This document shows positions 24,597 through 31,203 of a stretch of DNA of 31,203 nt, piece after piece (the stretch's first letter is position 1; each line of letters starts with the position of its first letter). The position numbers and the translations under genes are program-made. The notes below the pieces were generated by a model that searched no databases, had not been told where the DNA came from, and saw nothing but the letters and a program-made list of their open reading frames with translations. The DNA comes from an uncultured Clostridia bacterium. GTDB lineage: Bacteria; Bacillota; Clostridia; TANB77; CAG-508. The stretch is taken from contig CAPNDH010000013.1 in the NCBI GenBank assembly GCA_948664205.1, positions 1-31,203 of the forward strand, in the 5' to 3' direction.

Positions 24597-25424
24597 ATGA
24601 ATTATTATGAAAATTTAAATGAAGTAATAAATAAAATAGAAGATAATTTAACGCAGAAAATTAATTATAAAGATTTGGCAAAAATTATAGGAACCTCAAG
24701 TTACACTTTGCAAAGGATATTTGCTTTTTTAACAGGTATAACTTTGACAGAATATATAAGAAAAAGAAGATTAAGTAAAGCTGCAGAGGAACTTTTATCT
24801 ACTGATATAAAGATAATTGATTTAGCCATGAAATATCAATATGATTCTCCAATTTCATTTTCAAATTCATTTAAGAAAATGCATGGAGTTAGTCCTCAAA
24901 ATTTGAGAAAAAATACCTTAAGCTTAAAAACTTTTCCTAAAATTGAATTTAAGCCTACCACAGATATTATAGAAGAATTAGAATATACAGTAAGAAAATT
25001 AGATAAACAAAAATTATATGGAATAACAACAGGAATAATAAAACTAAGTAATAGTGAAGCTATAAGAGACTTATTTGATAAATCAAGAAAGGAAAAAATA
25101 CTTGATTTCATAATAGAACATAGTGATAAAAATGAATTATATTATGGCGCAAGTATAGATATATATGATAATGATTTAACTCAAAATATCCAATATTATA
25201 TATTAGGAAAAACTCCTAGAAATGATTTTGTAAGTATTGAAATTCCAGAAGCAACATGGGCATGTTTTAAATTAAAAAATAAAAAGCAAGATGATATTAT
25301 AAAATTATATAATACAATTTATACTAAATGGCTACCTTCATCAAAATATACTGAAATATTAAACTACCCACAATTAGAAATTTATTACAAAGATGATTGT
25401 GAAATATGCATTCCAATAAGTTAA
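24597..25424 (+). CDS. AraC-family regulator with GyrI-like effector domain
   Basis: The 275-residue regulator has a two-helix-turn-helix AraC/XylS DNA-binding domain at the N-terminus (residues about 8-105: INYKDLAKIIGTSSYTLQRI, LTEYIRKRRLSKAAEELL, SPISFSNSFKKMHGVSPQ). The C-terminal GyrI/SOUL-like ligand-binding domain has EIPEATWACFKLK, KWLPSSKY and NYPQLEIYY, as in the Rob/SoxS-related BmrR-like sensors of small lipophilic or peptide ligands. It lies directly before the peptide gene and two ABC exporters, so it is the obvious candidate regulator of them. Codons are very A-rich, like the rest of this island and unlike the flanking genes. Confidence 0.9.
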   Translation: MNYYENLNEVINKIEDNLTQKINYKDLAKIIGTSSYTLQRIFAFLTGITLTEYIRKRRLSKAAEELLSTDIKIIDLAMKYQYDSPISFSNSFKKMHGVSPQNLRKNTLSLKTFPKIEFKPTTDIIEELEYTVRKLDKQKLYGITTGIIKLSNSEAIRDLFDKSRKEKILDFIIEHSDKNELYYGASIDIYDNDLTQNIQYYILGKTPRNDFVSIEIPEATWACFKLKNKKQDDIIKLYNTIYTKWLPSSKYTEILNYPQLEIYYKDDCEICIPIS

Positions 25425-25451
25425 TAAAAATGGAACCTAAAAAGTTAATAT

Positions 25452-25501
25452 AAACACCTCCTATAAATATATAATAGAATATATATTTATAGGAGGTGTT
25501 T
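25452..25501 (+). promoter_or_regulatory. 22-bp hairpin enclosing the Shine-Dalgarno of the peptide gene; possible attenuator/terminator
   Basis: AAACACCTCCTATAAATATA... (25452-25473) pairs perfectly over 22 bp with 25480-25501, with a 6-nt loop. The right arm holds AGGAGGTG (25491-25498), the ribosome site of the peptide gene at 25506. The left arm holds the exact anti-sequence CACCTCCT. A T-rich run follows (TTTTATTTTG), so the same hairpin could terminate transcription after the AraC gene. Confidence 0.85.
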
Positions 25502-25505
25502 TATT

Positions 25506-25685
25506 TTGAATATATTAAACTTGAATGATAAAATATATGGACCTAAAAATTTAAAACAAGGTGAATATTCAAATTTTATCATTGACTCTATCGAACAACA
25601 AAAAATATCAAATATTAATTTTAGTAATTATAATAATGATGATACTAGTAATTTTAATAAAATGAATAAAGAAATAAAATTTTAG
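25506..25685 (+). CDS. small 59-residue peptide gene preceding ABC exporters
   Basis: Starting at TTG (25506-25508), nine bases after AGGAGG, the frame encodes 59 residues, beginning MNILNLNDKIYGPKNLKQGE and ending NKEIKF before TAG at 25683. It is Asn-rich (about 13 Asn), has no cysteine, no signal peptide and no membrane helix. A gap of 8 nt separates it from the first ABC exporter, which suggests co-translation. An open frame this long in such A-rich sequence, with the strong ribosome site, supports a real gene. I do not recognise the peptide. It could be a precursor of an exported or modified peptide, a regulatory leader peptide, or a short accessory protein; no modification enzyme is in the window. 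Confidence 0.65.
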   Translation: MNILNLNDKIYGPKNLKQGEYSNFIIDSIEQQKISNINFSNYNNDDTSNFNKMNKEIKF

Positions 25686-25693
25686 GTAAAGGT

Positions 25694-27436
25694 ATGAAAA
25701 AAAATATAGTAAAGATTGCATTAAAAAATACAAAAATTTATTTAATTCTATTGGTTATATTAAGTATAGGAATTTCATATTTAACATTTTCAATATCAAT
25801 GAATATAAAATACGCAATAGATGGAATTTTATTTAATAATTATAATGATATACCAGAATATTTAAATATAATTTTTAAGCAAAATTATATTTATGATTTA
25901 TTCAATATTACTATTATAATAGTAATATTGAATTTAATACAAAAATTATTAAATTACTTTAGGGATAGACTTACAACAAGATTTAAATTAAAAATAAATG
26001 TAAATATAAGAACTACTTTATATGGCCATATGTTAAATTTAGAATATGAAAGTTATAATTCATATGATAAAACTGAAATGATACAAAGAATAAATGAAGA
26101 TGCAGATGTATATTCAAAATTTTTTAATAACCAATTTAATGTGATATTAGATATTATTTTCTTAAGCATATTTATTATAAGAGAAGGAATAGTATTAAAT
26201 TTAGCAATATCAATATACATTTTCTCTTGTATAATTATAATGATATTATTTTCATTGTGGTATTTTAAAAAACTAGGTATAAGCATAGATAATATGATTG
26301 TTAAAAGAAAGCATTTACTGAATAAAACAATCAATAATATAAAAAATTATAGGTTTATACGAATGTTTAATAAACAATATCAAGAAAAAGAAGAATATAA
26401 GCGATTAAATGATGATTCTTGTAAAGAAGAAGTTAAGTTTATAAAATTAGTATTATTCTATGATATTATACTTGAACATATAACATATTTGAAAACACCA
26501 ATTATATATATGTTAGGTGGAATTGCTATTATTAACGGAAAAATGACAATGGGTTCATTAGTTGCATTACACGACCTAACAGAAAAAATATTTGACTGTA
26601 TTTATAGCTTTGGTAACAATTTAGACACTATTGATGATTTTCAAGTAGTAACTAAAAAAATAAATAATTTATTACACCTAAAAGAAGAAAATAAAGAAAA
26701 CCATGTTTATGATTTAAATGGTGAAATTATATTTAGCAATGTTTCTATATATATAGATAATCAAACTATATTAAAAGATATTAACTTTATAATAAAACAA
26801 GGTCAAAATATTGCTATTATAGGTGATAATGGAAGTGGAAAGAGTGTACTAGCAAAAACTATATTAGGCTTTTATAAATATGATGGTAATATATATATAA
26901 ATAATCACAATATAAAAAGATTAAACAAAGAAGATATAAGAAAATATGTTGAATTAGTATTAGGTGAAACATATATGTTTTCTGGAAGTATATTAGAAAA
27001 TATCAAATTAGATAATGAAATAGAAACTAATACTTTAGAAAAAATAGTAATTGACTGTGACTTAAAAGAAGATATTAATAAATTTGAAAATAATTATAAT
27101 ACACTAATTGGAGAAAATGGAATAAAGTTATCAGGCGGTCAAAAACAAAGAATAGCAATAGCAAGAAGTTTGATAAGTGATAAACCAATTCTTATATTAG
27201 ATGAGGCATTAAATAAATTGGATAATAAAACAAGATGTAATATATTAACAAATTTAAAGAATAATTATAGCAATAAAACTATCATTATTATTAGCAATAA
27301 TTTAGAAATTATAAATTATGCGGACAATATAATTTATATAGATGGTAAAACAACCGCATCAGGTACACATGGTGAATTGATAACTAAAAATAAAAATTAT
27401 AAGAATTTGATACAAATAAAAGAAAATGTAATATAG
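25694..27436 (+). CDS. ABC exporter half-transporter 1 (membrane + ATPase domains)
   Basis: The 580-residue protein has six membrane helices (about 1-330), then an ATPase domain: Walker A GDNGSGKS (377-384), signature LSGGQ (479-483), Walker B ILILDEAL with Glu504. The switch-loop His is replaced by Asn535 (ISNNLE), which would disable hydrolysis at its own site. With half-transporter 2 it fits an asymmetric heterodimeric exporter of the LmrCD/TM287-288 type. No C39 peptidase domain is present. The ATG at 25694 has TAAAGGT just upstream and follows the peptide stop codon by 8 nt. The next gene starts 8 nt after its stop. Confidence 0.92.
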   Translation: MKKNIVKIALKNTKIYLILLVILSIGISYLTFSISMNIKYAIDGILFNNYNDIPEYLNIIFKQNYIYDLFNITIIIVILNLIQKLLNYFRDRLTTRFKLKINVNIRTTLYGHMLNLEYESYNSYDKTEMIQRINEDADVYSKFFNNQFNVILDIIFLSIFIIREGIVLNLAISIYIFSCIIIMILFSLWYFKKLGISIDNMIVKRKHLLNKTINNIKNYRFIRMFNKQYQEKEEYKRLNDDSCKEEVKFIKLVLFYDIILEHITYLKTPIIYMLGGIAIINGKMTMGSLVALHDLTEKIFDCIYSFGNNLDTIDDFQVVTKKINNLLHLKEENKENHVYDLNGEIIFSNVSIYIDNQTILKDINFIIKQGQNIAIIGDNGSGKSVLAKTILGFYKYDGNIYINNHNIKRLNKEDIRKYVELVLGETYMFSGSILENIKLDNEIETNTLEKIVIDCDLKEDINKFENNYNTLIGENGIKLSGGQKQRIAIARSLISDKPILILDEALNKLDNKTRCNILTNLKNNYSNKTIIIISNNLEIINYADNIIYIDGKTTASGTHGELITKNKNYKNLIQIKENVI

Positions 27437-27444
27437 GGAGTAAA

Positions 27445-29163
27445 ATGAAAAATAAAATTAAACAAATAAAAGAAATGTATAAAATATCTGGGTATCATAA
27501 ACAATTTTTAATTTTATTTATTATTATAGTGGGCTCTGCAATACTAGATATAAAAGCTATACCATATTTAGTAAGGCAAATGATAGATATAGATATTCCT
27601 AATAATAATGTGAAATCATTAATAATATTTGGTTTTATTTATATAACTTTTTTATTAGTATCTTGTTATATAACTCTTAAACATTGTGATATGAGATCTA
27701 TATTAGAAAGAAAAATTCAAAGAGATCTAAGAGAAAAAGTTTTTAACAAAATGCAAGTAACTAAAACTAAGTTTTATGATGAAAATGATATTGGTGTGAT
27801 ACTACAATTTTTACAAGGGGATGTTAATGATGCTGGAAGAATGTTTGCTGATATAATAACTGAAATGGTTTTCATGGGAATAATAAGATTTTCGATATAT
27901 TCAGTGTTTCTTATGTTTGTAGATTTGAAAATAACATTTATTATTCTACTATTATATATAATAGGATATTTAGTTACATTATATTTTAATAAAAAAACAA
28001 TAAGTTTAATAAATAATATAAGAAAAGTAAATATGGAAATATATAGTAAAGTAAATGAAGGAGTTCAAGGATTTTTAACAATAAAAATTTTAAATATTAT
28101 TCAAAAGAAAGAAAATGAATTAAAGCAACTATTAAAAGAATATGAAGTAACTAATAATAAGTTAGAAAAAAATGTATCTATATATAATAATTTGTTTGCA
28201 TTTATAGTATCATTATCTACTGCAATTATAATTTACTTTGCAGGAATAAAAGTAACAAGTGGTATTATGGCATATGTAGAAATTATGCTATTAATTCAAT
28301 ATAGTGATTCACTAAATTTTGAATTCAAATGGTTTATAAAACATTTAACAAATTTTAATAAATCATTTATATCTTTTTCAAAAATCTTAAAATTTTTAAA
28401 ATTGGATAATATTGAGAATATAGAAGAAGGTAAAAATTTAAAAAACATAAATCTAATTGAATTTTCAAATGTACAATTTTCATATACAGGATATGAAAAA
28501 AATATTAGAAATTTAAGTTTTACATTAAATAAAAATGAGAAACTTGCATTAGTTGGTAGAACAGGAAGCGGTAAAACAACAATTGTAAATTTACTTTGCA
28601 GATTTTATGAACCAGTAAAAGGAAAAATAAAAATTAATAACAAAGATTATTTAGAATATTCTATTTCATCACTTAGAAAGAAAATAGGCTATGTAATGCA
28701 AGATACCTATATAATTGATGGAACATTAATAGATAATATACGATATGTTAATAATAATATAACCAATGAGGAGATTGAAAACATTTTTAAGAAGCTAAAA
28801 CTTCATGAAAAAATAATAAAATTAAAGGATGGATATAATACAAATATAAATAATAATATAGATATATTTTCAACAGGAGAAAAGCAAATGATTAATTTTG
28901 CAAGAGTAATGGCTATTGATTGTGATGTTGTTATTTTAGATGAAGTTACATCAACTTTAAGTTATGAATCTGAAATGCTTGTTAATAATGCGATAGAAGA
29001 AGTTACAAAAGGTAAAATTTCTATTATTGTAGCACATAGATTATCTACAATAAAGAATTGTGATAAAATATTACTTTTGGATGATGGCAAAATAATAGAA
29101 GAGGGAAATTATTATGAACTTATGAGTACGCAAGGCGAATATTATAAGCTAGTTAATAGTTGA
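27445..29163 (+). CDS. ABC exporter half-transporter 2 (membrane + ATPase domains)
   Basis: This 572-residue partner has six membrane helices (about 1-320), then Walker A GRTGSGKT (371-378), a degenerate signature FSTGE (475-479, instead of LSGGQ), Walker B VVILDE (495-500) and switch His531 (VAHRLSTI). Paired with protein 1, the site made of its own Walker motifs and the LSGGQ of protein 1 is complete. The other site combines the FSTGE signature with the Asn535 switch loop and looks degenerate, as in many heterodimeric exporters. A GGGAG ribosome site precedes the ATG. Substrate unknown: drug, lipid, or the peptide encoded at 25506. Confidence 0.92.
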   Translation: MKNKIKQIKEMYKISGYHKQFLILFIIIVGSAILDIKAIPYLVRQMIDIDIPNNNVKSLIIFGFIYITFLLVSCYITLKHCDMRSILERKIQRDLREKVFNKMQVTKTKFYDENDIGVILQFLQGDVNDAGRMFADIITEMVFMGIIRFSIYSVFLMFVDLKITFIILLLYIIGYLVTLYFNKKTISLINNIRKVNMEIYSKVNEGVQGFLTIKILNIIQKKENELKQLLKEYEVTNNKLEKNVSIYNNLFAFIVSLSTAIIIYFAGIKVTSGIMAYVEIMLLIQYSDSLNFEFKWFIKHLTNFNKSFISFSKILKFLKLDNIENIEEGKNLKNINLIEFSNVQFSYTGYEKNIRNLSFTLNKNEKLALVGRTGSGKTTIVNLLCRFYEPVKGKIKINNKDYLEYSISSLRKKIGYVMQDTYIIDGTLIDNIRYVNNNITNEEIENIFKKLKLHEKIIKLKDGYNTNINNNIDIFSTGEKQMINFARVMAIDCDVVILDEVTSTLSYESEMLVNNAIEEVTKGKISIIVAHRLSTIKNCDKILLLDDGKIIEEGNYYELMSTQGEYYKLVNS

Positions 29164-29317
29164 ATTAAAAATAGAATAAAAGTGCTTTTGACACTCTACA
29201 TATTAAAATACCCACCACGTCGCTTGCATTTTGTATATTTTTTTCGTAGGCTTGAAGCACTTAAAAAGATATACAAAATCGCTGTGGTTACTCTATAACT
29301 TAAAATATTATATTTTT

Positions 29318-29347
29318 AAACAAGTCAAGGTTAATCTTGGCTTGTTT
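29318..29347 (+). terminator. terminator after the ABC exporter operon
   Basis: AAACAAGTCAAG pairs with CTTGGCTTGTTT around GTTAAT, with one T-G pair, followed by CTTTGATTT. Confidence 0.65.
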
Positions 29348-29433
29348 CTTTGATTTATAAGATATCAAAAATTTAGGCATTTTATATACAACCTCAAACC
29401 TCAAACTTCTATCTAAAATTTACGTCAATTATA

Positions 29434-29462
29434 TTGTAATTATTTTTTTCTTATTGTATAAT
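29434..29462 (+). promoter_or_regulatory. promoter of the metallophosphoesterase gene
   Basis: TTGTAA (29434-29439), 17 bp, TATAAT (29457-29462), 27 bp upstream of the start codon. Confidence 0.65.
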
Positions 29463-29489
29463 TTTATTAAATTGTAAAGGAGATTAAGA

Positions 29490-30284
29490 ATGGATAAAAT
29501 TGCAATTATTTCTGATGTACACGGTAATTTAACAGCTTTAAATGCTGTTCTTAAAGATATTGATTCAAAAGGTATTAGTAAAATCTATTGTTTAGGCGAT
29601 AGTGTTATTAAGTGTGCAAATCCAGATAAAGTAATTGATATATTAAGAAGTAGATGTGAAGTTATTTTAAAAGGTAATTGTGATGAAGCCATTTGCAAAC
29701 CTAATGTAGAATATGGAAGGTTCTGGAGTAGAGACATTATTGGCGAGGAAAGAGCAAATTTTATATATAACTGCCCTATTAGTTTTGAATTTTATATGAG
29801 TGGGCATTTAATTAGGTTGTTTCATGCTTCTCCTTTTAGTTTAGAACATGTTTTTAACCCTATGTATGGAAATAGTGATACAAGGTACAATAACTTAGTT
29901 ATTAATAACCCTGAAGATTTATTTAAAAATACTGAATTTTTAGGTAAAACAGCGAATGATCCTATTCCTAATGTTATAGGCTATGGACATTTACATACTC
30001 CTAATTTATTCCGTTTTAAAAATAAAACTATTTTTAATGTTGGAAGTGTTGGGGTTCCTATTGAAATGATGAATGATAGTGAAGATGATGAAACTAATAA
30101 ATTTTCTACTATGGCTTCATATGCATATTTGGAGGGAAATTTTGATTCTAAAAAATTGGAGACTTTTAATATTACTTTAGTTAGAGTTCCTTACCAAATT
30201 GATACTGAAATTAAAGCTTTAGAGGCTTCTAATATGCCTAATAAGGAAATGATTATTAAAAGTTTGAGGACGGCTATTCACTAA
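29490..30284 (+). CDS. metallophosphoesterase (calcineurin-like, YfcE/MJ0936 type)
   Basis: The 264-residue cytosolic phosphoesterase has the expected metal-binding motifs in order: DVHGN (Asp9, His11), GDSV (Asp37), GNCDE (Asn63), FHASP (His112) and GYGHLHTP (His167, His169). GNCD replaces the classical GNHE, as in many small-molecule phosphodiesterases of this family. NVGSVGVP follows, typical of the YfcE-like group. The substrate cannot be told. The ATG has an AAAGGAG site. It follows the ABC operon but has its own promoter; codons are T-ended like the core genes, unlike the ABC genes before it. Confidence 0.9.
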   Translation: MDKIAIISDVHGNLTALNAVLKDIDSKGISKIYCLGDSVIKCANPDKVIDILRSRCEVILKGNCDEAICKPNVEYGRFWSRDIIGEERANFIYNCPISFEFYMSGHLIRLFHASPFSLEHVFNPMYGNSDTRYNNLVINNPEDLFKNTEFLGKTANDPIPNVIGYGHLHTPNLFRFKNKTIFNVGSVGVPIEMMNDSEDDETNKFSTMASYAYLEGNFDSKKLETFNITLVRVPYQIDTEIKALEASNMPNKEMIIKSLRTAIH

Positions 30285-30561
30285 AATACACTTTTATGTA
30301 TATTATATATTGAAATGGAAAAGGGCGAAATTCGGTATTCCTATATGGTATTCCTTACCGATTTAGCCCCTACGTTTTCAATTTAAAATATTGTACTTTT
30401 CTAGTATAGAACAATAGTGGCTTTGCTACATGGGTCTTCGAAGGCGGTGACCCCTACAATATAGAATATATATTTTAAAATATAATTTTTTCTAAAGAAC
30501 AAAATTCAAGACGTTAATTAATTTCTTGTGTTACTAATTAATAAAGGGTGTTAATTATTTT
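30285..30561. repeat. intergenic region with two repeat elements
   Basis: Copy 3 of the 51-bp hairpin repeat is at 30323-30373. A GGGTC (30432-30436) / GACCC (30449-30453) hairpin followed by CCTACAAT, related to the 192-220 element, comes next. No gene is seen here. Confidence 0.7.
30323..30373 (+). repeat. 51-bp dispersed hairpin repeat, copy 3
   Basis: Same unit and orientation as 284-334 and 7577-7627, with loop variant TATAT. Confidence 0.85.
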
Positions 30562-31203
30562 ATGGATAATTTTCTGAAAGCGAAAGAGATTTTAAAAGAA
30601 TATCATCAAGAACATTTATTATCTTTTTATGATGAATTAGATAATAAACAAAAGGAGTTTTTAGTAAATCAAATTTTACGTATCGATTTTAATCAAATTT
30701 TTGATTTATATGAGGCTTCTAAAACTGATGAGGTAATTCCTTGTAATTTGATAGAACCTTTACCTTATTTTGATAAGTCTAAGTTAAGTTATGATGAGAA
30801 AAATTTATACGTGACTTTAGGCGAAACTTACATAAAAGAAAATTCACTTGCAGTTGTTACGATGGCTGGTGGGCAAGGTACAAGGCTTGGATATAAAGGC
30901 CCTAAAGGTACTTTTGAACTTGATATAGTTCCTAAAAAATCTTTATTTGAAATATTATGTGATAATTTAAAAAAAGCAAATGCTAAATATAATGTTACTA
31001 TTCCTTGGTACATTATGACTAGCATTTATAATGATGAGGCTACTAAAAAGTTTTTTGAGGATAAGAACTTTTTTGGATATCCAAAAGATTCTATTAAATT
31101 CTTTACTCAATCGCAGTTACCTTTAATAGATATAACTGAAAATTTAATATTAGAAGAAACTTATAAAATTAAAGAAGCTTCTAATGGTAATGGTGATGTT
31201 TTT
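30562..31203 (+). CDS. UDP-sugar pyrophosphorylase (UDPGP/UAP1 family), partial
   Basis: The frame is open from ATG 30562 to the window end (214 residues, incomplete C-terminus). VVTMAGGQGTRLGYKGPKGT (Gly/Arg-rich nucleotide loop 102-110 and Lys115) is the signature of UDP-N-acetylglucosamine/UDP-glucose pyrophosphorylases of the eukaryotic-like UAP1 family. IPWYIMTSIYNDEATKKFF, FFTQSQLPLID and the final NGNGDVF also match. These enzymes form UDP-sugars from UTP and a sugar 1-phosphate for cell-wall or glycan synthesis. GlcNAc or GalNAc versus glucose cannot be decided from this part. The ribosome site is weak (AAAGGGTG, 11-nt spacing). Confidence 0.9.
   Translation, partial: MDNFLKAKEILKEYHQEHLLSFYDELDNKQKEFLVNQILRIDFNQIFDLYEASKTDEVIPCNLIEPLPYFDKSKLSYDEKNLYVTLGETYIKENSLAVVTMAGGQGTRLGYKGPKGTFELDIVPKKSLFEILCDNLKKANAKYNVTIPWYIMTSIYNDEATKKFFEDKNFFGYPKDSIKFFTQSQLPLIDITENLILEETYKIKEASNGNGDVF

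Larger units (their letters stand above)
29164..29489 (+). other. intergenic region with interleaved stems and a terminator
   Basis: No gene is seen. AAGTGCTT (29180-29187) can pair with AAGCACTT (29255-29262), and ATTTTGTATAT (29228-29238) with ATATACAAAAT (29269-29279); the two stems interleave as in a pseudoknot. ACCAC (29214-29218) and GTGGT (29284-29288) may extend the second. A hairpin terminator lies at 29318-29347, then low-complexity ACCTCAAACCTCAAACTT, then the promoter of the next gene. Confidence 0.5.

Noticed and set aside
23857..29163. Toxin-antitoxin or phage-defence island
   Set aside because: No toxin, restriction, nuclease or defence domain is recognisable among these genes; export and regulation explain them better.
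1..31203. tRNA genes, rRNA genes or a CRISPR array
   Set aside because: No cloverleaf with GGTTCRA loop, no rRNA segment and no regularly spaced direct repeats were seen on either strand.

Overview
The window looks like the chromosome of a very AT-rich Gram-positive bacterium, most likely an uncultured member of the Clostridia (Bacillota). The basis is the low GC content, strong AGGAGG-type ribosome binding sites, a SAM-I riboswitch before metK, a SpoVB-type flippase, a GH25/LysM cell-wall lysozyme and U-tailed hairpin terminators. No rRNA, tRNA or CRISPR array was seen. Species assignment is inference.

Layout. 1-3050: an apparently truncated yqeY start, rpsU, an Rpn-family nuclease whose start codon seems lost, and a TauA/NMT1-like substrate-binding protein. 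3052-3564: a GC-rich, strongly structured intergenic element that looks like a large non-coding RNA. 3571-7394: an M29 aminopeptidase facing a compositionally distinct hflK-hflC pair. 7689-9226: a permease (frameshifted) and ATPase of a TauBC-type importer, probably the partners of the binding protein at 2038-3051, 4.6 kb away. 9453-10307: a phage-type AntA antirepressor bracketed by long palindromes. 10788-13621: a secreted GH25 lysozyme with three LysM domains, and a divergent SpoVB-like flippase with an apparent +1 frameshift. 13674-17768: six minus-strand genes (four of unknown function, one EndA-like nuclease, one histidine phosphatase). 17865-21987: metK under a SAM-I riboswitch, and an MgtA-type P-type ATPase. 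22213-24444: two small membrane proteins and an Fe/Mn-SOD-like protein. 24597-29163: an AraC regulator, a 59-residue peptide gene, and two ABC half-exporters in an A-rich island. 29490-end: a metallophosphoesterase and the start of a UDP-sugar pyrophosphorylase.

Three places deserve most attention. (1) 25452-29163: a small TTG-started peptide gene whose Shine-Dalgarno sequence lies in one arm of a perfect 22-bp hairpin, followed 8 nt later by a heterodimeric ABC exporter with one degenerate ATP site. This could be a peptide production/export or self-regulated export system. (2) 3209-3433: an element closed by a perfect 23-bp stem with several internal hairpins and a GC-rich core. (3) Two independent genes (permease and flippase) are each interrupted by one extra C that creates an in-frame CGG codon followed by A. 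This is either a shared sequence artefact, two true lesions, or +1 recoding at a rare codon.

Dispersed elements include three copies of a 51-bp hairpin repeat (284, 7577, 30323), GACCC/GCCC-CTACA hairpin repeats, a doublet of covarying hairpins at 9253-9319, and a REP-like element abutting the mgtA stop codon.
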